A DNA stretch of 64,000 nucleotides from Polyangiaceae bacterium (GCA_041389725.1 JAWKRG010000015.1:62001-126000), one strand, 5' to 3'; shown: positions 53,103 to 61,964, counted from the first letter of the stretch. Numbers and translations are program-made. Notes: generated by a model from the letters alone, not told the origin.

Positions 53103-53792
53103 TCAGTTGCAGGTGTATCCCGGGATGCAGAACGGCCCGGTGGAATTGTTGCACGTTCCACCCTTGGGCGTGTCATTGGGCGGCGGGAAGCAACCGAATC
53201 CCTGTGTCCCGTTGCTATCGGTCCCCAGGTCACACGCCTCTCCCGCAGCCGTGCAGCCCGCGTTGGTCACGGGATTGCAGTCCGTGGGGAAAGACGGGTT
53301 GATGCAACCGGTCGGGATTCCGAGACCGCCGTCGCCCGCGCCAGAATCTGCCGGTCCACCATCCGTAGCGCCAGCGTCCGTAGCGCCGCCGTCCGTCGTG
53401 CCACCGTCGGCGGGAGCACCGCCTGCGACGCACACGCCGATCGTGCCAAGCTGCGAGTCAATCGCTTCGCAGTTCTCTCCGGACTCACAGTCCGCTTTGG
53501 AGCAGCAGTACTTCTGGCAAATCCCGTTTTGTGCCGTGCCACCACCGGTGCCACCGCCGCCACCGACCGCGCCGGTTGCGCCTGTGCCGCCACCAGCGCC
53601 CGTTGCGCCCGTGCCGCCGACTGCGCCCGTCGCGCCGTTGCCGCCCGCCGCGGCAGATGCGCCGAAGCCGGCCACGTTGCCGCCGCCTGCGGTCCCTCCC
53701 GAGCCGCCGCCGTTGCTGCTGCTGCTGCACGCGGCCACCGCGCTAGCTGCAGTCAGAGTAAAGATCGCAACAAAACCAAGTGAACGCTTCAT
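53103..53792 (-). CDS. Cys-rich lipoprotein with Gly/Ala/Thr-rich linker
   Basis: 229 aa from the ATG at 53792, with GGAGG seven bases upstream. The signal peptide ends in AVAAC. A 55-residue GGTGATGA-type repeat linker leads to a Cys-rich module (CQKYCCSKADCESGENC), then an Asp/Gly/Ala-rich linker and a second Cys-rich end (GCTAAGEACDLG, CIPGYTCN). Such proteins are typical surface lipoproteins of Polyangia. The terminator hairpin at 53048 follows. Function unknown. Confidence 0.82.
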   Translation of the reverse strand: MKRSLGFVAIFTLTAASAVAACSSSSNGGGSGGTAGGGNVAGFGASAAAGGNGATGAVGGTGATGAGGGTGATGAVGGGGGTGGGTAQNGICQKYCCSKADCESGENCEAIDSQLGTIGVCVAGGAPADGGTTDGGATDAGATDGGPADSGAGDGGLGIPTGCINPSFPTDCNPVTNAGCTAAGEACDLGTDSNGTQGFGCFPPPNDTPKGGTCNNSTGPFCIPGYTCN

Positions 53793-53967
53793 CGATTGCC
53801 TCCAGAAACGCGGGCCGAGCCCGACTGTCGTGTGGCCGAGCCGCCCGGCACCCACGCGAAGGCGGGAGTTTTCATGCTGGGAGCAGACCTGTCAACGCAC
53901 TTTCGCCGAAACCAGCGAAAATCCTGCGCTTTTGCAGCGAGGCTCGACTTGGTCTGTTGGGCGCTGC

Positions 53968-56841
53968 CTAGCCTCGTCGCCGCGAGCGCAGCTCCTTGAC
54001 TACGCGGAAGGTCAGGCCCGTGCCTCGCGTGGCGGCGTACAGGCCCCCGCGCGATGCCGCTCGACACCAGTTACCGTCCGTGACCCAGGAGCCGCCTCGC
54101 ACCATACGCCAGCCGGACTCGCCGCGATCCAATTCCCCTTCGGGCTCCGGCTCCGCGTCCAACTCGTCGAAGCTGCGCTCGGGGAAGATGTCTCCCACCC
54201 ACTCGCGCATGCCGCCAGCCATGTCACGCACTCCGTAGGGCGAAACGTCGTTCGGAAAGGTCCCGACAGGCTCGGGTTGTTGCGGGAAGGATCGCGACTC
54301 GCGCATCAAGCAGAAGGTGGGATCGAAAGGGTCACCCCAGGGATAGGCGCGCCCGTCCACACCACGCGCCGCCTTTTCCCACTCGAGTTCCGTGGGGAGC
54401 CGAATGCGCTCGCCCGTACGCCGAGATCGCCAGTGGCAGTACGCACGCGCGTCGAACCAATCGACCAGGCACGCGGGCACGCGCCACAGGTGCCCGTCCT
54501 TCGCCGGGAAAAGCTGCCGCGCCTCGCCCTCGATGATGTGCTCCACCGGCTGGAAGCGTCCCTCGCGCCGCGTGACCCAATAGCCCTCGGAACCCTTGAA
54601 ATCGTGCGGCGCGCGGCGCTCTGCCAGGGCGGCGTCTTCGACGAACAACTCGTCGAGGAACTCGCAATACTCCGCCAGAGTCACCGGCAAGGTGGCGATG
54701 GCGAAGTCCGCACAGCTGGCATGCTGCCCGTCGAGAGCGCCGTAGGCCTGCTCGTCCCCACCCAGCCAAAACTCGCCCGTCGGCACGTAGCAGAATTCTT
54801 CACCCAGCTCTTCTTCCGAGTAGAGCCGAACTTGGCCCCGATGGCGTTCGTTGCGTCCAAGGGCGACCGGGTAGCGCGCGGGCCGAAAACCGGCCGCGCT
54901 GACGGTGACCAGGTAACGTCCAGGCTCGAGGCCCACGTCGTAGAACGGCGTGCGCCCCAGGTTGCGTTCAGGGCCGGGGACCAAGATGCGATCCCGCTCT
55001 TCGTAGCGTTGAATGCGCACCTGCGCGCCAGGCGGCTCCGATTCGATGGACAGCGCTCCTTCCGCCCTCAGCAGTGCGGCAAAAGTTCCGTCGTCGTGCT
55101 CCAAGACCAACGCCTCGTAATAGATGCGCGCCGCGTCGCGGTGCTCTTCTTCCGCCTCGCGAGCACGGGCCCAATACAGCGCAGCCATCCCGTGATGTGC
55201 CGAAGGAAAGTCCGCGTCGTAGCCGAGCGCCTTCGTGAACAACTCGATGGCCTCTGCCAACGCCAGCGCACTGTCGCGCTCTGCCGCTGCTTCGGCGTCT
55301 TCTAGTTGCCACACCACACGCTTCTGCTCCACGCTTGCCCAGGCGGGCACGTCTTTCGCCACGGCTCGAGAGCGGCGACGGAGTTCGTCTCGTTGCGAGG
55401 TCAAACGCGTGTAGCGCTGCACGGGCAAATCCGCCTCGCGGCAGAGCCGAGCAGCTTCTTCGCGACGCCGCTCGCGCTCTTTCGCCCCCTCCAAGAACGC
55501 CTCGACGCGCGTCGCCACTTCATCCGCAGACGCGGGACGATCGAGCGGCGCCTTCGCGAGTAGCTGCAAGCACAGGTCCTCGAGCAGCAAAGGCGTGGCG
55601 GGCACGCGCTCCCGAGGGGGAACTGGGTCTCGTTCGTAGGACTCGAGCAGCTTGCGATAGTCTTCCGCGAATCCGAAGGGGTGCTGCCCCGTCAGGATCT
55701 CGTAGAGAATCACACCGAGCGCGAAGAGGTCGCTGCGCTGATCCACGGCATCGAATTGCCCGAGCGCGACTTCCGGCGCGACGTAGCCCGGCGTGCCCCC
55801 CGAGGGCGAGCCAAAGCTCGGAGGCGGCGAGCTAGGAGAGAGTCCGGCGCGAAAATCGCTCTGGTCGTGCACCTTCGCCAGACCCCAGTCGGCGAGGTAC
55901 ACCTCACCGAAGTCCCCGAGCAAGATGTTGTCGGGCTTGATGTCGCCATGCAGCACTCCCCGCGAGTGCGCGTAGGACAGGGCGCGACAGACCTGCACGA
56001 ACGCGCTCAACAGGCGCACGAGGGGCCATTGCTTGCGCAGGTCGGCGTGATCCAGCACGTCCGCGAGGGACTGCCGTTTCACCACGCGCATCGTGTAGTA
56101 CGGCTGCCCATCGGGCAGGGCGCCGAGATCGTACACCGGCACGATGTTCGGATGCTCCAGCTGAGCGGTGATGCGCCCCTCCTGCAAAAAGCGCCGCGTC
56201 AGCTCGAGATCGCCAGACAGCTGATCTTGCAGCGTCTTCAACGCGACCGTGCGCCCGATCTCGCGATCGCGGCAGGCCACGACTTTGCCCATGCCCCCAC
56301 GCCCCAGTGCTTCCACAAGCGAGTAGCGCGGCCCGCTCGCGACGGGCGGGCCGCTCGCGTGCGTGCCCAGGGCGGGAGCGTCCGCATCGCAAAAGACGGA
56401 CACGAGACGCCCGGGCAGGGTGGGCTGGTCGGCACCCCGACTCGAAGCGATGACGCCAACCGGGGCCGCCGGTAGTTCGACGGGCAGGGCGGCGCGGGTG
56501 CCGGATTGAGCCGAGCGGGCCGCGGCGGTCCCCACCTCGGCGGGCTCTTCGAGCGGCACCGGGCGGGTCGCATCCACATCAGCTTGCGCCGTGGCCTGCG
56601 GGCTCGGTAGGCGCTCGGCGACAACGGCTCCAGAGTCGGGCGGATCCGGAAACGCAAGTAGCGTCGTGCCCAAGCCGTGCTGAGTGATTTGCCGTGCCCG
56701 CTCTTCGGGTAGCACGTCGTGCAAGACTTCCTCGACGGGCCGCCCCGCGGCGCGCTGAGCGATGTCCCACATCTCCTCGGCGCTGAGCAGGCCGCGCCGG
56801 AACGCCTCGACGGCGATCTCACGAGTCTTCGGTCGTGCCAT
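53968..56841 (-). CDS. Ser/Thr kinase fused to PEGA and SUMF1-type domains
   Basis: 957 aa. A helical N-terminus and acidic linker precede the kinase domain with GRGGMGKV at 180-187, Lys202, HGDIKPDN at 298-305 (Gly instead of Arg) and DWG at 318-320 instead of DFG. A TPR-like helical region (about 460-600) follows, then a PEGA-like domain (about 610-690) with IESEPPGAQVRI. The C-terminal 260 residues match the formylglycine-generating enzyme (SUMF1) fold: LPTELEWEKAARG, YPWGD, RDMAGGMREWVGD. The end motif RGGSWVTDGNWCRAASR has one Cys instead of two, so sulfatase activation is unlikely. Confidence 0.93.
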   Translation of the reverse strand: MARPKTREIAVEAFRRGLLSAEEMWDIAQRAAGRPVEEVLHDVLPEERARQITQHGLGTTLLAFPDPPDSGAVVAERLPSPQATAQADVDATRPVPLEEPAEVGTAAARSAQSGTRAALPVELPAAPVGVIASSRGADQPTLPGRLVSVFCDADAPALGTHASGPPVASGPRYSLVEALGRGGMGKVVACRDREIGRTVALKTLQDQLSGDLELTRRFLQEGRITAQLEHPNIVPVYDLGALPDGQPYYTMRVVKRQSLADVLDHADLRKQWPLVRLLSAFVQVCRALSYAHSRGVLHGDIKPDNILLGDFGEVYLADWGLAKVHDQSDFRAGLSPSSPPPSFGSPSGGTPGYVAPEVALGQFDAVDQRSDLFALGVILYEILTGQHPFGFAEDYRKLLESYERDPVPPRERVPATPLLLEDLCLQLLAKAPLDRPASADEVATRVEAFLEGAKERERRREEAARLCREADLPVQRYTRLTSQRDELRRRSRAVAKDVPAWASVEQKRVVWQLEDAEAAAERDSALALAEAIELFTKALGYDADFPSAHHGMAALYWARAREAEEEHRDAARIYYEALVLEHDDGTFAALLRAEGALSIESEPPGAQVRIQRYEERDRILVPGPERNLGRTPFYDVGLEPGRYLVTVSAAGFRPARYPVALGRNERHRGQVRLYSEEELGEEFCYVPTGEFWLGGDEQAYGALDGQHASCADFAIATLPVTLAEYCEFLDELFVEDAALAERRAPHDFKGSEGYWVTRREGRFQPVEHIIEGEARQLFPAKDGHLWRVPACLVDWFDARAYCHWRSRRTGERIRLPTELEWEKAARGVDGRAYPWGDPFDPTFCLMRESRSFPQQPEPVGTFPNDVSPYGVRDMAGGMREWVGDIFPERSFDELDAEPEPEGELDRGESGWRMVRGGSWVTDGNWCRAASRGGLYAATRGTGLTFRVVKELRSRRRG

Positions 56842-56849
56842 GCCGCAAG

Positions 56850-56855
56850 CCGCTA
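56850..56855 (-). promoter_or_regulatory. -10-like hexamer TAGCGG
   Basis: Minus-strand TAGCGG ends eight bases before the ATG at 56841. Confidence 0.35.
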
Positions 56856-56891
56856 GGAGGCTACCTCACTCGACTCCCGACACAAAAGCTG

Positions 56892-56923
56892 AAACGGGTC
56901 AGCGCAGTCGCGCTGACCCGTTT
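56892..56923 (-). terminator. perfect 14-base stem-loop terminator
   Basis: A 14-base perfect stem (AAACGGGTCAGCGC with GCGCTGACCCGTTT) and the loop AGTC. It lies 18 bases past the stop of the small secreted protein gene at 56942 and before the kinase start. The arm ends in TTT on the minus strand. Confidence 0.75.
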
Positions 56924-56941
56924 TCATGTGCTCCCATCTAA

Positions 56942-57349
56942 TCAGGGTTGCTCGTGCGGCTGGTAGCTGTCCATGGTGATGGGGAAAGTTCCATCGATGC
57001 CGCCGATCACCGCGCGGCAGTTGTGCTGGGCGAACTTCCTCAGGAACTTCGCGGTGACGGCCTCGAGCTTCGTCGGGGGGGTCTTGATCAATGCCTTGTT
57101 CCACTGGCGAATGAAGTTGTTGCAGGGATTCGGCGGAGCCGTCGGCTTCAGAGCGCCCGGCACGTACCGCGTGGCCGGATTGCGCTGAAAGTAGCCAATA
57201 CCCTGGCCATTGACGCCGGTCAGGATGTTGGACGGGTCATCGAACCCGACGACCACGACCTCCGCCGTCTGCGAGCTGCTCTGAGCGAGCCCTGCAAAAA
57301 CGAGCACCGAAAGCGCCCCCAAGACCCCCTTGAGCCGTACTCCCAACAT
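56942..57349 (-). CDS. small secreted protein, function unknown
   Basis: 135 aa. GGAGG sits five bases before the ATG at 57349, fixing it over two in-frame upstream starts. A signal peptide (GVLGALSVLVFAGLAQ) precedes a mature part with two Cys (NPCNNF and HNCRA), likely forming one disulfide, and a short Pro-rich central part. No homologue family is recognised. It is expressed as its own unit, with its own terminator at 56892. Confidence 0.75.
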   Translation of the reverse strand: MLGVRLKGVLGALSVLVFAGLAQSSSQTAEVVVVGFDDPSNILTGVNGQGIGYFQRNPATRYVPGALKPTAPPNPCNNFIRQWNKALIKTPPTKLEAVTAKFLRKFAQHNCRAVIGGIDGTFPITMDSYQPHEQP

Positions 57350-57548
57350 GTAGTCCTCCATCCGCGATTCGACGAGCCGAGCTCGAGGCAACTCCACCTC
57401 GAACTTATGATCTTAGGGGATCCGCCCGTTCCGTCAAACGGAAGCTGCGCCGTGCCCGAGGTGCGACAACGCACCACAGCGGCGCCAAGGCTCGCCTTTG
57501 CGCGGTTTTGACGCAGGCCATTCTGAGCTCACCCCAAGGGGTGAGTCG

Positions 57549-58202
57549 TCAGAGCTTCATGGTGGGAATGGATGACGGGATCCGCAGCGCAGTCGCCGTC
57601 TTGGCTTTGACTTCGTCGGCGCCCACGCCGGGCGCGAGTTCGATCAGCGCGAGCCCTTCCGGCTCCACGTCCAGCACCGCCAGATCCGTGATGATGCGGT
57701 GAACGACGCCTTTGCCCGTGAGCGGCAGAGTGCACGCGTCGAGGATCTTTGGGTCGCCCTTCTTGTTGGTGTGCTCCATGATCACGACCACCCGCTTGGC
57801 GCCGTGTACCAAGTCCATGGCGCCACCCATGCCCTTGACCATCTTGCCGGGAATCATCCAATTGGCGAGGTCGCCGTTCTTGGCAACTTCCATCGCGCCC
57901 AGAATGGCGAGATCGATGTGTCCGCCTCGGATCATCGCGAAGCTGGAAGCGCTGTCGAAGATGGATGAGCCGGGCAGCATGGTCACCGTCTCCTTGCCCG
58001 CGTTGATCAGGTCGGGATCCTCGCTTCCCTCCAGCGGGAAAGGACCGATGCCCAAGAGCCCGTTCTCGCTCTGAAGCATCACCTCCACACCGTCGGGAAT
58101 GTAGTTGGCGACCAGCGTCGGCATGCCGATGCCGAGGTTCACGTAGAAGCCGTCCCTCAACTCTTGGGCGGCACGCTGTGCAATTTGCTCGCGAGTCAAC
58201 AT
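57549..58202 (-). CDS. scoB: 3-oxoacid CoA-transferase subunit B
   Basis: 217 aa from the ATG at 58202. VNLGIGMPTLVANY, the catalytic SENGLLGIG (Glu in SENG) and KGMGGAMDLVHGAKRVVV are family hallmarks. With ScoA it transfers CoA from succinyl-CoA to acetoacetate or other oxoacids. It lies ten bases after scoA and is probably co-translated. The in-frame extension upstream is antisense-type sequence and is not used. Confidence 0.96.
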   Translation of the reverse strand: MLTREQIAQRAAQELRDGFYVNLGIGMPTLVANYIPDGVEVMLQSENGLLGIGPFPLEGSEDPDLINAGKETVTMLPGSSIFDSASSFAMIRGGHIDLAILGAMEVAKNGDLANWMIPGKMVKGMGGAMDLVHGAKRVVVIMEHTNKKGDPKILDACTLPLTGKGVVHRIITDLAVLDVEPEGLALIELAPGVGADEVKAKTATALRIPSSIPTMKL

Positions 58203-58212
58203 CGCTTCCTCC

Positions 58213-58908
58213 TCAAGCCTTCGCCCGCACGGTGCGGCGCTCGATGCGTTTTTCGTGCTTGCCCAACACCACCCGTTGCACGAACACGCCGGGGGTATGG
58301 ACGTGATTGGGGTCGAGCTCACCCACGTCCACCAGCTCTTCCACTTCTGCGATGGTGATCTTGCCAGCCATGGCGCAGAGGGGATTGAAGTTCTGTGCCG
58401 TCAATCGGTACACCAGGTTGCCGTAGCGATCACCCTTCCACGCCTTGACGATGGCGTAGTCGCCCACGATGCCACGCTCCATCACGTACGGACGACCGTC
58501 GAACTCGCGAGTCTCCTTGCCCTCGGCGACCTGTGTGCCGTACCCGGCAGGGGTGAAGAAGGCGGGGATCCCCGCGCCGCCAGCGCGCAGTCTTTCTGCG
58601 AGCGTCCCTTGGGGCACGAGTTCCACCTCCAGCTCCCCGGACAGGAACTGGCGTTCGAACTCCTTGTTCTCCCCCACGTAGCTCGACACCATGCGTCGAA
58701 TCTGCTTCGTGTCGAGAAGGCGTCCCAACCCGAAGTCATCGACTCCACAGTTGTTGCTGACGAAGGTGAGATCCTTCACGCCACGCTCGCGCAGCGCAGC
58801 AATGCAGAGTTCGGGAATGCCGCAGAGGCCAAACCCGCCAGCCAATATCGTCGCCCCATTTGGAATGTCTTTGACGGCCTCGGCCGCGCTGCTCACCAGC
58901 TTGTCCAT
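58213..58908 (-). CDS. scoA: 3-oxoacid CoA-transferase subunit A
   Basis: 231 aa. GATILAGGFGLCGIPE and LTFVSNNCGVDDFGLG are signature stretches of subunit A. It forms the CoA-transferase with ScoB, for ketone-body or acetoacetate use. TAGTTC at 58915-58920 precedes the ATG. The two genes form a two-gene operon. Confidence 0.96.
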   Translation of the reverse strand: MDKLVSSAAEAVKDIPNGATILAGGFGLCGIPELCIAALRERGVKDLTFVSNNCGVDDFGLGRLLDTKQIRRMVSSYVGENKEFERQFLSGELEVELVPQGTLAERLRAGGAGIPAFFTPAGYGTQVAEGKETREFDGRPYVMERGIVGDYAIVKAWKGDRYGNLVYRLTAQNFNPLCAMAGKITIAEVEELVDVGELDPNHVHTPGVFVQRVVLGKHEKRIERRTVRAKA

Positions 58909-58914
58909 GCTGTC

Positions 58915-58920
58915 GAACTA
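58915..58920 (-). promoter_or_regulatory. -10-like hexamer TAGTTC before scoA
   Basis: Minus-strand TAGTTC ends six bases before the ATG at 58908. Confidence 0.4.
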
Positions 58921-59134
58921 CCACCGACGTCGCGGCGGCAAAAGTGGCAGGCTCGACGCGAGAAACCCATCCCGCGGTCACGCACGGATTGCGTGAAATC
59001 TGCAGCGGCTCCGGCCTGCCGCGCGAACGAGCCCGCCAGGTGGCGCGGAGGTCGACAGGCCAAACGGAGCCGGGTGGTTGCGCTACGCCACCGCGCGAGA
59101 GGCGAAACGAGGGCTTCGGTCCGCTCATGCCGCG

Positions 59135-60238
59135 TCAGCTCATGCCGAAGGCGGCGCGCTGCGCAGCGCGAGCGCGAGAGTCACCCCTGCGCCACAGAAT
59201 GCCATCCAGAGCGTAGTGCGTCGCTTGAGGCACCGACAGGAGAGGAATCAGCCACGTCAGCGCCGAAGGGTCGCTCCCTCCCTCCTCGCCCCCGAACAGC
59301 CATTGGCGTTCATGCCAGACCCAGCGATCCCAGGCTAGCTCTTCGACGAAGGCCAGAATGAGCAGCAGGAGCAGAAACGCACCGACCCCACCCGCGACGA
59401 TCTGTGACCCAAGTCGTCGGGGTGCGACCCGTCCACGCTCTCTTGCGTAGACCCAGAGGAGGCCCACGTAGGGAATGCCATGGACCAATACGTTGGTGAC
59501 GGTGAAGTCGAAGTCGTTGTTGGCCGCGACGATCCCCACGTACCAGGTGGCAGCCGTGGTGGCGACCACTAGCGTCTTCCCCACCGGGAAGACCCTTGTC
59601 CGAAAGTAGGCAGCAACCTGGCGAATCGCGAAGGCAGCCAACGCCAGCGCCCAGAGCGCCTGCGCCCCAGGCAGCCAAGGCAGAAGCGCACTCGTGGCAT
59701 CGACGAAATCGCCGGGCATGAACCACGCAATCCGCGACTCCGCCAAGTGCGCGTGCCAGTAGAGGATCGGATACAGGGTGGCTGCGTACACTGCGGCGTC
59801 ATCGACGATGCGATCCGCCCGCGACCCGCCACCCGCGCGAGCGCGATAGACCGCGACCCAACCCACCTGCTGCCGCACGAAGTGAAAGACGGCGACGTAG
59901 GCCAAGATGCGCCAGAAGGTCATCGCCCCATGCTGGTAGGCGAGCACGCCCAGCAGATAGACAGCCACAGGCAGCAACCCGTAGCGCGCAGGGTGACGTC
60001 GCAACTCTTCGCCATCCAGGTACGTCCGAAACAACGTGGACCAGACGTGCGCAACGTCGACCCCCAACACACAGACAATCCATGCCCACTCGGGGAGCGG
60101 TCCCGGCGAAAGCCCCGAGACCCTCGCACCCAAAACCAGTCCTAGCGCCAGCAGGGCGCTACCACCGAACAACGCGAGATCCAGCCGCGCTCCGAAGAGC
60201 CACGGTCCAAACCGCCCTGCGGAGGCCAGCGCACTCAT
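59135..60238 (-). CDS. polytopic membrane protein, function unknown
   Basis: 367 aa from the ATG at 60238, supported by TAGCGA at 60247-60252. About eight to nine helices are visible. Conserved-looking His and aromatic clusters lie in VDVAHVWSTLFRTYLD, VFHFVRQQVGW, VHGIPYVGL and QATHYALDGILWR; several His in or near membrane segments could bind metal or haem. No family is recognised. It lies 129 bases from the FAD oxidoreductase gene in the same direction and may act with it. Confidence 0.75.
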   Translation of the reverse strand: MSALASAGRFGPWLFGARLDLALFGGSALLALGLVLGARVSGLSPGPLPEWAWIVCVLGVDVAHVWSTLFRTYLDGEELRRHPARYGLLPVAVYLLGVLAYQHGAMTFWRILAYVAVFHFVRQQVGWVAVYRARAGGGSRADRIVDDAAVYAATLYPILYWHAHLAESRIAWFMPGDFVDATSALLPWLPGAQALWALALAAFAIRQVAAYFRTRVFPVGKTLVVATTAATWYVGIVAANNDFDFTVTNVLVHGIPYVGLLWVYARERGRVAPRRLGSQIVAGGVGAFLLLLLILAFVEELAWDRWVWHERQWLFGGEEGGSDPSALTWLIPLLSVPQATHYALDGILWRRGDSRARAAQRAAFGMS

Positions 60239-60246
60239 GGCAACGC

Positions 60247-60252
60247 TCGCTA
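60247..60252 (-). promoter_or_regulatory. -10-like hexamer TAGCGA
   Basis: Minus-strand TAGCGA ends eight bases before the ATG at 60238, arguing against the longer start at 60277. Confidence 0.38.
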
Positions 60253-60367
60253 TGGCATGGCCGCCCGACGCCACCAAGTGCTCGCAGCGGTCAACTCGTC
60301 CGGTTCGAGCTTTCCGCCTGGCCGCCCTGCAGCAGACCCAACGCCGGAGGCCAAGACCGGGGTCTCT

Positions 60368-61960
60368 CTAGGTGGGCTGCGCGCCGAGGGCCACGGCTAC
60401 CTCTTCCGCTGCCCGGACGCCCTGCGCCTGGGCCTCCTCGAACAGCGCGACGCCCGACAAGTCGGAGTGGGCGAAGTGCACGCGAGCAAAAGGCGCCGCC
60501 GCGCGCGTGCGCGCCGCGCTGGAAAAGAACCCTACGCGCGGACGCACCATGGCATGACCCCAGCGCCATACGTCGATGCGCTCCACGTAGCGCTCGAGCC
60601 CTGGGTGTGCCCGCGACAGATCGTCGACGATGGAGCGGCTGAACTCGCCGTGTGTCGTCTCTGCCAGACGACGGCGCGCCACCGCCGGGTCCGCGTCCAC
60701 GAGCGGTAAGTAGTAAGTCCAGATGCTACGCCCCAGGTCCTTCAGACGCTGGTGGGTCGCCACCACGTAGCCCAAGGAAGCACTATCGAACAACACGTTG
60801 TCCCAGGCCGGCTCGAAGCCGCTGCCCTGCGGTCGCCCCGACAGGTGCAGGTTCGCGACCAACCACGCGCCGTAGCTGAACTCCTTCAGAAACGCCGGAG
60901 GCTGCTCGCGATAGGGTCGCAGCACTCGAGCCACGACGAATTTGGGCAGTGCCAAGATCACGCGCTCCGCACGCAGCGCCCGGAGCGATCCCTGCGCTAC
61001 GTCGAACACGCTCAAGGCGACGCCGTCGTCCTCGGGCACGACGTCCGTCACCAGTCTTCCCGTCTGCAAGCGCGACCCAACCACCGACGTCAGATGCTGG
61101 ACGAGGCGACCGTTTCCTTCCGGCCATGTGAGAAACGGCGCGCTTTCTCCGCCGCCCTCACGGCGGGAGGCGAAGTAGAACAGCAGCGCCCACGCGCTGG
61201 TCTCACGCAACGAGAGGCCATAGTCGTCACGACAGGCGTACTCCAAATACCAGAGGATCGTGGGCGACGAGATGCCGAGGCGAGTCAGCCACGCGTCCGC
61301 GCTGATGCGGTCGAGCGCCAAGGGTTCCTCGGCCAGCGAACAACGTGACACTGGCAGGGCGAAGGCAGGGCGCCCCTTCGCATCGCGATAGCGCGACCAG
61401 TGCTTCACCTCACTCTCGAAGCGCTGCAGCTCGTCGTGCTCCCGTGGCCCCATCTTCGACTCGGGCAGGAGACCTTCTTGCCAGCGTCCGTCGGCGAAGA
61501 CGCGTTCCTCGGGCGCGCGAATGCGCGCGGTCTCGCGCGCCTCCAGTCCCGAGGGCGTTTCCGCCAAGACGCCCATCTCCTTGAGCAAGTTGCCCAGGGC
61601 GAGGTTGTCTTTGGACGGCACGGGCACGTAGTGCGCACCCCAGGGATAGGGCACGATGCCATCCGTCCCGAAAGCGCTCGTGCCGCCAGGTTGAGGCTCG
61701 AGATCGAGCACCACGAAATCCGAAATCCCCAAGCGCTCCAAGTGCCAAGCCGCGCACAGACCGCTCGGCCCCCCACCGACGATGGCCACACGCACACGCC
61801 GCGCGTGATCCCCCGTCGCGCGTGCGGCGGTTTCGCGCAAGCGATGACCCACGGGCATGGAGGCACCGCGGATGCTGCCCGGAATGGGTCGCGGACGGCA
61901 GCCTGCAACCAGGGGAGCCCCGGCAAGCCAAGCCATGAGCGCGCGGCGCGAAAGGGTCAT
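60368..61960 (-). CDS. FAD-dependent oxidoreductase, exported
   Basis: 530 aa. The N-terminus has a twin-Arg-like SRRALMAW and a lipobox-like PLVAGC, so it is probably a Tat-exported lipoprotein. The FAD-binding VAIVGGGPSGLCAAWHLE begins near residue 58. RAERVILALPKFVVARVL is an amine-oxidase-type conserved block. The C-terminal FAD contact resembles GVALFEEAQAQGVRAAEEVA. The substrate is not known. It lies four bases from the Cys-rich lipoprotein upstream and shares its direction. Confidence 0.85.
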   Translation of the reverse strand: MTLSRRALMAWLAGAPLVAGCRPRPIPGSIRGASMPVGHRLRETAARATGDHARRVRVAIVGGGPSGLCAAWHLERLGISDFVVLDLEPQPGGTSAFGTDGIVPYPWGAHYVPVPSKDNLALGNLLKEMGVLAETPSGLEARETARIRAPEERVFADGRWQEGLLPESKMGPREHDELQRFESEVKHWSRYRDAKGRPAFALPVSRCSLAEEPLALDRISADAWLTRLGISSPTILWYLEYACRDDYGLSLRETSAWALLFYFASRREGGGESAPFLTWPEGNGRLVQHLTSVVGSRLQTGRLVTDVVPEDDGVALSVFDVAQGSLRALRAERVILALPKFVVARVLRPYREQPPAFLKEFSYGAWLVANLHLSGRPQGSGFEPAWDNVLFDSASLGYVVATHQRLKDLGRSIWTYYLPLVDADPAVARRRLAETTHGEFSRSIVDDLSRAHPGLERYVERIDVWRWGHAMVRPRVGFFSSAARTRAAAPFARVHFAHSDLSGVALFEEAQAQGVRAAEEVAVALGAQPT

Positions 61961-61964
61961 GCCG

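Noticed and set aside
52894..55305. Plus-strand open frame of about 800 codons
   Set aside because: It spans the methyltransferase end, the Cys-rich lipoprotein and the kinase-SUMF1 gene in antisense; no domain is recognisable.
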